From NCBI GenBank assembly GCA_910585355.1, contig CAJUDN010000089.1, positions 1 through 8,219 on the forward strand: a DNA stretch of 8,219 nucleotides, read 5' to 3'. This document shows positions 1 to 6,159 of the stretch, piece by piece. Position 1 is the stretch's first letter; each line of letters begins with the position of its first letter. The DNA is from an uncultured Lachnospiraceae bacterium. Its GTDB lineage: Bacteria > Bacillota_A > Clostridia > Lachnospirales > Lachnospiraceae. A model generated the notes under the pieces. The model was not told the DNA's origin. It saw only the letters and a list, made by a program, of their open reading frames with translations, and ran no database searches. A program made the translations under genes and the position numbers.

Positions 1-78
1 AGCGTATCTGTCACATAGGAAGACTACGCTTGCAAAAAGTTCGCTGTAGTACTAGGACCACGAAACAATTTAAAATTG

Positions 79-127
79 CCGGATGCTGTAACAGTTCAGG
101 GGCACTGAACTGTTATGAGCCATCCGG
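79..127 (-). terminator. Long hairpin over the regulator stop codon, probable terminator
   Basis: Perfect 11-bp stem TAACAGTTCAG (89-99) / CTGAACTGTTA (105-115) with a 5-nt loop. It extends through small bulges to an outer stem CCGGATG (79-85) / CATCCGG (121-127). On the minus strand it is followed by a T/A-rich run (CAATTTTAAATTG), not a clean T tract, so termination is plausible but not canonical. The TAA stop of the regulator (113-115) and its last four codons lie within the stem. Confidence 0.5.
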
Positions 128-1840
128 GGAATTATATAATTTGCTGATTCTTCGGTATAGAGTTCGCAAGCTGATCCCCATATTGACAGCAATTTGCTTT
201 TTTCCTTCTAATGTATAACCATATTTTTCCAACTGCTCAAGCAATTCGGTATCCTGAGGCGACTTTGCTGTAAAAACAGGTTCAGGGATGTCAGAGGAAG
301 CAGGTTCCAGATTTAAAAAACTGGGAAGATCGCTAGGCATTAACGTATCTGTTTCGCAGAGGTTGGCGGCATATTCAATAATATTCTGAAGTTCACGGAC
401 ATTGCCGGGCCAGTCATAATTTAAAAGCTCTTCGCCTGCCTCCGGTGAGATTACTTTTAAAGGAGTGTTGAGTTTCATTTTTAATTTCTTTAAATAATTT
501 TCTGCGATAGGAATAATGTCGTCTTTTCTGACGCGAAGAGGCGGAAGCTTCAGATTAATGACATTAATCCGGTAGAATAAATCACCCCGGAACTTTTTTT
601 CACGGACCATTTCTGAAAGATCCCGGTTGGTGGCAGCAATGATACGGATATCCAGATGGATCTTCTTATTGGAACCGACGCGCTCCAGCTCATATTCCTG
701 GAGGATTCTTAAAAGTTTAGGCTGTGCAAATAAAGGCATTTCGCCGATCTCGTCCAGAAACAGAGTACCGCCCTGTGCCATTTCAATTTTGCCGATTTTA
801 CCGCCTTTTTTTGCCCCTGTAAAGGATCCTTCTTCGTAACCGAACAGCTCACTTTCAAATAAGGTGTCCGGAATGCTGGAGCAGTTGATTGCGACAAAGG
901 GATATTTATTACGGCCGCTCTGCTCATGGATGGCCCGGGCGGCTAATTCTTTTCCGGTTCCGGTTTCACCGGTTATAAGAATAGGCGTGGGACTGTCCGC
1001 TACACGTCTGATCATTTTCTGGACCTCAGAAATTGCCGGGCTGCCGCCGATGATGCCTTCAAAGAATCCGGTTCCCTTTGGAATTTCAAAGAGATTTTCT
1101 GACAAACGGATGAAAAAACCGGTGATTTGCCCGTCCACCATAACCGCGCGGGTTGAAATTTTGGTTTCTTTGTCTCCGATTGTCACATTCCTTTCAAAGA
1201 GGTTATTTCCTTCCATGACTTTTCGAACCACAGAAGGGGGAAATAACTGCCAGAGGGAGGAACTGGTGACTCCGCAGAATTCCAGTAAACTGGAAGCCAG
1301 ATGATTGTATTGCAAAATTACCCCATGGGCGTCTGTGAGAAGCAGGGGCTGTTCGCATAATTCCATAACGGATATCAGGTTTGCATCCATATTTAAAGGA
1401 GTTTTTCTGTCAGAACGTGTGATAAGAAGATTGCCGATTAGATTGGCAAGCTCCGTTATGGCATTCAGATAGACAGAGGTATTTTCAGAGATTCGCTTTT
1501 GCCCCTCTTTTGTGAAAGACGTAAAATCCAGGACCCCGGCAACCTCAGTATCTGCATGAATACAGCAAAGGACCTCAATGGTGGATGGGCAGTGTTTTTT
1601 AAAACGGCATCCGACGCAAGAGGCCATTTCCCCCGGAGTGTTGACAAGAACGCTTCCGTTTTCGATTACCTCACTGATGGAAGGGGCATGTACAATCCGG
1701 CCTTTTTTCTTAATGTAAGTTGGTGTTGCAAAGAACAGTCCGGAGTTATTATCGAAAATAGCAACCTCCAACCGCAGTGCATTGCCGATTGCTGTTACAT
1801 ACCGCTCAATGGAGAGACGAACGTCTTCCAGATTGACCAT
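113..1840 (-). CDS. Sigma-54-dependent transcriptional activator (PAS, AAA+, Fis-type HTH)
   Basis: A 575-residue cytoplasmic enhancer-binding protein that would use ATP to open promoters held by RNA polymerase-sigma-54. Seen in the sequence: an N-terminal sensor region (about 1-140, GAF-like) with cysteines at 75, 78, 84, 92 and 93; a PAS-like segment (about 152-250); and the AAA+ core (about 262-490) with Walker A GETGTGKE (291-298), the sigma-54 contact loop as GSFTGA (338-343, where GAFTGA is commoner), Walker B GGTLFLDEIGEM (357-368) and an arginine-finger region FRGDLFYRI (417-425). The C-terminal helix-turn-helix lies at about 548-567. The ATG at 1838-1840 is preceded by AGAAAGGAG (1848-1856), 7 nt away. 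The gene is divergent from an operon with a sigma-54 promoter, so it is very likely that operon's activator. Layout resembles AcoR-type regulators. Family assignment is firm; the ligand is unknown. Confidence 0.95.
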   Translation of the reverse strand: MVNLEDVRLSIERYVTAIGNALRLEVAIFDNNSGLFFATPTYIKKKGRIVHAPSISEVIENGSVLVNTPGEMASCVGCRFKKHCPSTIEVLCCIHADTEVAGVLDFTSFTKEGQKRISENTSVYLNAITELANLIGNLLITRSDRKTPLNMDANLISVMELCEQPLLLTDAHGVILQYNHLASSLLEFCGVTSSSLWQLFPPSVVRKVMEGNNLFERNVTIGDKETKISTRAVMVDGQITGFFIRLSENLFEIPKGTGFFEGIIGGSPAISEVQKMIRRVADSPTPILITGETGTGKELAARAIHEQSGRNKYPFVAINCSSIPDTLFESELFGYEEGSFTGAKKGGKIGKIEMAQGGTLFLDEIGEMPLFAQPKLLRILQEYELERVGSNKKIHLDIRIIAATNRDLSEMVREKKFRGDLFYRINVINLKLPPLRVRKDDIIPIAENYLKKLKMKLNTPLKVISPEAGEELLNYDWPGNVRELQNIIEYAANLCETDTLMPSDLPSFLNLEPASSDIPEPVFTAKSPQDTELLEQLEKYGYTLEGKKQIAVNMGISLRTLYRRISKLYNSPDGS

Positions 1841-1924
1841 ACAAATACTCCTTTCTGAAGCTGTTTCAGAGAAAAGAATTTAAAGTTTCAATGTAAAAAA
1901 TAATATCAATAGCAATTTTCTATA

Positions 1925-1953
1925 ATTATAACACATAACGGATAAGGAAACAA
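1925..1953 (-). promoter_or_regulatory. Sigma-70-type promoter of the regulator gene
   Basis: Read on the minus strand: -35 TTGTTT (1948-1953), a 17-bp spacer, and -10 TATAAT (1925-1930) preceded by TGT, which gives an extended -10. Expected start is near 1918, leaving an 80-nt leader before the ATG. The -10 is a perfect match; the -35 is weak. This fits low constitutive expression of an activator. Confidence 0.6.
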
Positions 1954-1996
1954 ATGAAAAATGGCAAAAATGACAAGACTTTGCCAGTTGACAACT

Positions 1997-2014
1997 ATGT
2001 GTCATGTGACACAT
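1997..2014. promoter_or_regulatory. Palindromic operator, candidate upstream activator site
   Basis: ATGTGTCATGTGACACAT has two perfect 8-bp arms (ATGTGTCA / TGACACAT) around a 2-bp centre. Its centre lies about 184 bp upstream of the predicted sigma-54 start, in the usual range for enhancer sites bound by dimers of sigma-54 activators. It is the strongest dyad in the divergent region and does not overlap the regulator's own -35/-10. Binding by the adjacent regulator is inferred from position and symmetry. Confidence 0.6.
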
Positions 2015-2162
2015 TTTTCCCTGTTTTGTTGGCAATTAATTAATGCTTTTTTGTTTGTAATAGTACAATCTTCAGATAAGACAAAGATGAAAGGATGGAT
2101 TTTCTGTGTAATTTGGACAATAAATCGCGGAAAAAAGTAAAAAAATAGAATGAAAGCCAACT

Positions 2163-2180
2163 TTGGCACGGTTATTGCTA
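2163..2180 (+). promoter_or_regulatory. Sigma-54 (-24/-12) promoter of the SDR-GcvP-like operon
   Basis: TTGGCACGGTTATTGCTA matches the sigma-54 consensus TGGCACG-N4-TTGCW at every defined position. The invariant GG (2165-2166) and GC (2177-2178) are separated by the required 10 bp. The start should be near 2190, giving a leader of about 77 nt. A sigma-54 activator gene stands divergently upstream. No glycine-riboswitch-like core is visible in the leader. Confidence 0.93.
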
Positions 2181-2251
2181 ATATATAGCTCAGAGCAGTT
2201 GAAATGCCTGCACAGTTAAGTGGACAGGAGACAATCAAAAGTAAATTTTTT

Positions 2252-2259
2252 AAAGGAGG
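2252..2259 (+). promoter_or_regulatory. Ribosome binding site that sets the SDR start
   Basis: AAAGGAGG, 7 nt before the ATG at 2267. The reading frame is open from an earlier ATG at 2204, but that one has no such site and would add 21 residues absent from normal SDR N-termini. The start at 2267 is therefore preferred. Confidence 0.85.
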
Positions 2260-2266
2260 ACGCCCC

Positions 2267-3064
2267 ATGTTAGTAAAGAAAGATCCATTAAATCTTACCG
2301 GTAAAGTTGCAGTGATCACTGGTGGAAGCTCAGGAATTGGTTTAGGCGTTGTTGAGCTGTTAAGCGCGTATGGCGCAAAAGTAGCTATGGTTGATGTAAG
2401 CCCTAAGGGTGAGGAGAAAGCGAAGGAGCTTTGTGATGCAGGAAGAGATGTTACTTTCTATCGCTGTGATGTAACAAACGAGGCTCAGGTAGAAGAGACC
2501 GTAAAGGGTATTGTTGACCAATATGGGAAAATTGATATTCTGCACAACAATGCAGGTGTTACAGTAAGAAAGACCATCGCTGACCTGACCGAGAAAGAGT
2601 GGGATTTCGTTTTGGATGTGGGACTTAAGGGACTGTTCTTATTCTCTAAGCATGTGATTCCGGTAATGGCGGCAAACGGCGGCGGAAGCATCATTAATAC
2701 CGGTTCCGGCTGGGGATTAAAGGGCGGTGATCTGGCTGCTGCTTATTGTGCAGTTAAGGGCGGAATTGTAAACGTTACAAGAGCTATGGCCATCGACCAC
2801 GGCCCGCAGAACATCCGTGTAAACAGCGTAAACCCGGGAGACACTGATACGGCAATGCTTCGTGACGAAGGAAAGCAGACAGGCGTCGTGAAAGATGGCG
2901 ACGGACAGATGGATGCATATTTAAAGGATTGCGGAACCAGCAGACCGCTTGCAAGAATTGGTATGCCGGAAGATATCGCAAACGCAGTTCTGTTCCTGGC
3001 AAGTGATCTTGCAAGCTGGATTACAGGTGCGGCGCTTGTTGTAGACGGCGGTGGAATCGCATAA
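2267..3064 (+). CDS. Short-chain dehydrogenase/reductase (SDR) family oxidoreductase
   Basis: A 265-residue classical SDR, the usual family length, expected to be a soluble NAD(P)-dependent alcohol/ketone oxidoreductase. Seen: cofactor motif TGGSSGIG (18-25); an acidic Asp43 after beta-2, which favours NAD over NADP; CDVT (67-70); NNAG (94-97); catalytic Ser147, Tyr160 and Lys164 (YCAVK); the NPG motif (189-191); and the C-terminal VVDGGG. Odd point: the helix-4 Asn of the catalytic tetrad (usually VNL) appears as Gly119 (DVGLKG). It is the first gene of the operon, directly behind the sigma-54 promoter. The substrate is not predictable; context suggests a hydroxy or keto intermediate that feeds or follows the PLP enzyme. 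Confidence 0.93.
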   Translation: MLVKKDPLNLTGKVAVITGGSSGIGLGVVELLSAYGAKVAMVDVSPKGEEKAKELCDAGRDVTFYRCDVTNEAQVEETVKGIVDQYGKIDILHNNAGVTVRKTIADLTEKEWDFVLDVGLKGLFLFSKHVIPVMAANGGGSIINTGSGWGLKGGDLAAAYCAVKGGIVNVTRAMAIDHGPQNIRVNSVNPGDTDTAMLRDEGKQTGVVKDGDGQMDAYLKDCGTSRPLARIGMPEDIANAVLFLASDLASWITGAALVVDGGGIA

Positions 3065-3092
3065 GTTAAAATCCGTGAAGAATTGCCTGCGG

Positions 3093-3131
3093 CGGTCTTA
3101 AGCGCCAGAGGCGCTTGTACAGGGCGGACCG
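3093..3131 (+). other. Intercistronic hairpin between the SDR and GcvPA-like genes
   Basis: Stem AAGCGCC (3100-3106) / GGCGCTT (3110-3116) closed by a 3-nt loop, with an outer arm CGGTC (3093-3097) / GACCG (3127-3131). No T run follows, so it is not a rho-independent terminator. An mRNA-stabilising or processing role in the 120-nt gap is possible. It could also be a copy of a dispersed REP-like repeat. Confidence 0.5.
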
Positions 3132-3184
3132 AAGCGGAGTGTGGAAGGGTTTATAAAAACATATATAGTAGGAGGAAAAAACAC

Positions 3185-4576
3185 ATGAGAGGATTTGAAA
3201 GCCATCCTTACATACCGAACTCAGTACCGGATATCCAGGCTGAAATGCTTAAGGAAATCGGAATGGCCTCTTTGGAGGAGCTTCATAAAAATGTTCCGGA
3301 ACTGTTAAAATTAAAAAATGATATGAATATCCCGGAGGCATTTGGCTCCGAGTACGAATTAAAGAGACACGTCGAACGTGTTCTTTCCAAAGACACGGAT
3401 TGCCATAAAAATTTAAACTTCCTTGGTGCAGGCTGCTGGCAGCATTATGTTCCGGCTATCTGCGATGAGGTTAACGGAAAAGGTGAGTTCTTAACCGCTT
3501 ACGGCGGAGAGCCCTACAATGATGAGGGGCGTTTCCAGGCATTATTTGAGTACGAGAGCATGGTTGCCGAACTGGTTGACATGGACGTTGTAAACGTACC
3601 AACTATGGACTGGTCACAGGCTGCTGCTACCACCGTTCGTATGGCGCAGCGTATCACAGGGCGCAGCGTAGTCCTTGTACCGGAGTACATAGATCAGGAA
3701 AAGAAAAAGGCAATGGAGAACTATGCAGAGTGCTGCATGAAGTTTGAGACCGTAAAATGTGACAGCATGGGGCATATTGATCTTGACGACTTAAAGGCAA
3801 AGATCAATGCAGACACTATCGGCGTATACTTTGAAAATCCAAACTATCTGGGCGTTATTGAGCCAAACGGCCAGAAAATTTCCGATATGATTCATGAGGC
3901 AGGCGGACTGAGCCTGGTAGGTGTGGACCCGATTTCCCTCGGTGTTCTTGCGACACCGCCCTCCTATGGCGCTGATATTGTATGTGGAGACTTACAACCC
4001 CTCGGTATCCACATGAATTACGGCGGAGGTCAGTCCGGCTTCATGGCAACCAGAGACGAGGAAAAGTTTGTAATGGAATTCCCGTCCCGTCTGTTTGGTA
4101 TTGCGCCCACTTCTGAGCCGGGCGAGTATGGCTTTGGCGACGTAGCTTATGACAGAACTTCTTTTGGCCATCACAGAGAGCATGGGAAAGAATATGTAGG
4201 AACCCAGTCCGCGCTTTGGGGCATCACAGCAGGCGTATACCTGGCAACCATGGGCCCGCAGGGCATGGAAGAAGTTGGTAAGATCATCATGACTAACGCA
4301 CAGTATGCAGCCAAGAAATTAAGTCAGATTCCGGGTGTAAAGGTTAATCCATTCGGTTCCGTATTCTTTAAGGAGTTCGTAGTGGATTTCACAGCCACAG
4401 GCAAGTCTGTTGCAGAGATCAACAAGGCTCTGCTTGCAAAGGGCATTTTCGGCGGAAAAGATTTGTCCAAAGATTTTCCGGCTCTGAACCAATCCGCTCT
4501 TTACTGTGTAACTGAGATCCACACAAAGGAAGACATCGACACTCTGGCAGCAGCTCTTACAGAAGTGCTCAAATAG
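3185..4576 (+). CDS. GcvPA-like protein (glycine dehydrogenase subunit 1 homologue, divergent)
   Basis: A 463-residue protein homologous to the alpha (non-PLP) subunit of two-subunit glycine decarboxylase. In that enzyme it pairs with GcvPB to decarboxylate glycine onto lipoyl-GcvH. Family signatures seen: NFLGAGCWQHYVP (78-90), EFLTAY (101-106), ALFEYESMVAEL (119-130), ENPNYLGVIE (217-226), GDLQPLG (268-274), YGGGQSGFMATR (279-290) and the C-terminal TEIHTKEDID (443-452). Departures from family-typical blocks: TPYQPE-SQG after TAY is GGEPYNDEGRF (107-117), NASMYDGATA is NVPTMDWSQAA (137-147), and the REKATSNI-type block is REHGKEYVG (331-339). ATG chosen at 3185 because AGGAGG sits at 3170-3175; the upstream in-frame extension covers the hairpin. 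It ends 20 nt before its partner. Partnership with GcvPB-like is secure; glycine as substrate is doubtful. Confidence 0.88.
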   Translation: MRGFESHPYIPNSVPDIQAEMLKEIGMASLEELHKNVPELLKLKNDMNIPEAFGSEYELKRHVERVLSKDTDCHKNLNFLGAGCWQHYVPAICDEVNGKGEFLTAYGGEPYNDEGRFQALFEYESMVAELVDMDVVNVPTMDWSQAAATTVRMAQRITGRSVVLVPEYIDQEKKKAMENYAECCMKFETVKCDSMGHIDLDDLKAKINADTIGVYFENPNYLGVIEPNGQKISDMIHEAGGLSLVGVDPISLGVLATPPSYGADIVCGDLQPLGIHMNYGGGQSGFMATRDEEKFVMEFPSRLFGIAPTSEPGEYGFGDVAYDRTSFGHHREHGKEYVGTQSALWGITAGVYLATMGPQGMEEVGKIIMTNAQYAAKKLSQIPGVKVNPFGSVFFKEFVVDFTATGKSVAEINKALLAKGIFGGKDLSKDFPALNQSALYCVTEIHTKEDIDTLAAALTEVLK

Positions 4577-4582
4577 ATGCAG

Positions 4583-4588
4583 AAAGGA
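4583..4588 (+). promoter_or_regulatory. Ribosome binding site for a GTG start
   Basis: AAAGGA, 8 nt before the GTG at 4597. The nearby ATG at 4590 runs straight into a stop after three codons, so the GTG is the only credible start for the GcvPB-like gene. Confidence 0.75.
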
Positions 4589-4596
4589 ATGATATT

Positions 4597-6159
4597 GTGA
4601 AAAGAATAGACAGATCATCAAAGGTTAGAACAGGCTTCCATCAGGCAAAATGGGATGAGCCGATCATTTATGAGCTCAGCACTCCCGGCGAGCGCGGAAT
4701 TCTCGTTGGCCAGCCAGAAAGGGCCGTGGCAGAAGAAGTTGAAGGCGTATCAGCAATTCCCGCAGGTATGGCCAGAAATACAAAATTAAATCTACCGGAG
4801 ATGTCCCAGAGCCGTGTGCTTCGCCATTATTCCAGACTGGCGCAACAGACACTGGGCGCTGATGTGAATATCGAGATCGGACAAGGTACCTGTACCGTTA
4901 AATACAGCCCGAAGGTAAATGATCAGCTTGCAAACCTGATTCGTGAATATCATCCCCTTCAGGATGAGAGCACTGTACAGGGCATTCTCCAGATCTTCCA
5001 TGAGACAGATAAATATATGTGCGAGATTTCCGGTATGGATCGTTTCTCCCTCCAGCCCAGCGGCGGCTCCCAGGGTATTATGACTATGGCCTCCGTAATC
5101 CGTGCATACTTTAAGGATAAAGGAGAAGACAGAGATGAGATCATTACGACCATCTACTCCCATCCATCCGATGCGGCGGCTCCGGCCGTAGCTGGCTTTA
5201 AGATCATTTATTTACAGCCCGATCCCAAGACCGGAGTTCCGGAGCTTGAACAGTTAAAGGCAGTTTCGGGCCCCAGAACGGCGGGATATATCGTTGCTAA
5301 CCCGGAGGATACCGGCGTTTACAACAGCCATGTAAAAGAGTTTGTTGACCATATCCATTCCATCGGCGGTCTCTGCGCGTATGATCAGGCCAATGCCAAC
5401 GGTCTCTTAGGTGTAACAAGGGCAAGAGATGCAGGATTTGATATGTGCTTCTTCAATCTCCATAAGACATTCTCCACACCTCACGGCTGCGGCGGGCCTG
5501 CATGCGGCGCTACCGGTGTACAGAAAGACCTTGTGAAATACCTTCCGGCCCCGCTTGTTGGTTTCGATGGCGAGAAATACTTCCTCGATTATGAGACCGT
5601 AAGCAATCCCTGTGCAGTAGGCAAGGTAAGAGAGTGGTATGGCGTTGCCCCTGTTGTATTAAAGGCATACTGCTGGATCCGCAGCCTCGGTCCCAACGGC
5701 TTATATCAGGTTGCGAAGACGGCCGTTTTAAACAACAACTACATGTTTAAGAAATTAATGGAACTTCCTGAAGTATCTGCCTATTATGAGGACGGAAATA
5801 ACCAGAGAGTAGAGCAGGCCCGCTATTCCTTAGAGAATCTGACAAAGGAAACCGGAATCGGTACTTTAGATATTCAAAGAAGAATGATGGATTTCGGTAT
5901 GCATTACTGGACTTCTCACCATCCGTTCTACCTGCCTGAGCCGATGACCCTGGAGCCCACAGAGACTCCGTCCAAGAAGGACATCGACGAATATATTGAA
6001 ACCCTGAAATATGTCTTCAAGGAAGCACATGAGAATCCGGAGATCATCAAGACCGCACCGCACAGAAGCGTTACCCATCAGGTTGATGAGTCCGGTATGG
6101 ATGATCAGGCAACATGGGCTCTTAGCTGGAAGACTTATCTGAAGAAATATGCGGAGTAA
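4597..6159 (+). CDS. GcvPB-like PLP-dependent protein (glycine dehydrogenase subunit 2 homologue, divergent)
   Basis: A 520-residue fold-type I PLP enzyme related to GcvPB, the cofactor-bearing subunit of glycine decarboxylase. Seen: RHYSRLAQQTLG (76-87), KYSPKVND (102-109), SLQPSGGSQG (151-160), DQANANGLLG (263-272), the PLP-lysine motif NLHKTFSTPHG (287-297, with Lys290 expected to hold PLP), GVQKDLVKYLP (307-317) and LEPTETPSK (452-460). Departures from normal GcvPB: YPLGSCTMKYNP appears as IEIGQGTCTVKYSP, AHGSNPA as SHPSDAAAP (189-197), YDGANLN as YDQANAN, and HPPTVYFPLIV as HYWTSHHPFYLPEP. These lie around the active site or the substrate/H-protein face, so altered specificity is likely. 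It starts at GTG, 20 nt after the alpha gene, and its TAA overlaps the next ATG by one base. PLP binding is confident; the reaction is not known. Confidence 0.9.
   Translation: MKRIDRSSKVRTGFHQAKWDEPIIYELSTPGERGILVGQPERAVAEEVEGVSAIPAGMARNTKLNLPEMSQSRVLRHYSRLAQQTLGADVNIEIGQGTCTVKYSPKVNDQLANLIREYHPLQDESTVQGILQIFHETDKYMCEISGMDRFSLQPSGGSQGIMTMASVIRAYFKDKGEDRDEIITTIYSHPSDAAAPAVAGFKIIYLQPDPKTGVPELEQLKAVSGPRTAGYIVANPEDTGVYNSHVKEFVDHIHSIGGLCAYDQANANGLLGVTRARDAGFDMCFFNLHKTFSTPHGCGGPACGATGVQKDLVKYLPAPLVGFDGEKYFLDYETVSNPCAVGKVREWYGVAPVVLKAYCWIRSLGPNGLYQVAKTAVLNNNYMFKKLMELPEVSAYYEDGNNQRVEQARYSLENLTKETGIGTLDIQRRMMDFGMHYWTSHHPFYLPEPMTLEPTETPSKKDIDEYIETLKYVFKEAHENPEIIKTAPHRSVTHQVDESGMDDQATWALSWKTYLKKYAE

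Noticed and set aside
1..64. Short hairpin AGCGTA/TACGCT (1-6/25-30) and a 25-bp TTCG...CGAA frame (40-64) faintly like the right-end dyads
   Set aside because: The first has an 18-nt loop and the second matches its own symmetry at only 6 of 10 arm positions; both are within chance.
1968..1990. Possible sigma-54 promoter for the regulator on the minus strand (TGGCAAAG...TTGTC)
   Set aside because: The -12 GC is missing at the required spacing, and a good extended -10 sigma-70 promoter lies downstream.
2204..2266. Longer N-terminus for the SDR starting at 2204
   Set aside because: No ribosome site before it and the added residues are unlike an SDR N-terminus, while AAAGGAGG fits the ATG at 2267.
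2181..2266. Glycine riboswitch in the operon leader
   Set aside because: The leader is only about 77 nt and shows no conserved aptamer core; a functional glycine aptamer would need more sequence.
3083..3184. 34-residue extension of the GcvPA-like protein
   Set aside because: It translates the intercistronic hairpin. The AGGAGG at 3170-3175 points to the ATG at 3185, where family-like sequence begins.
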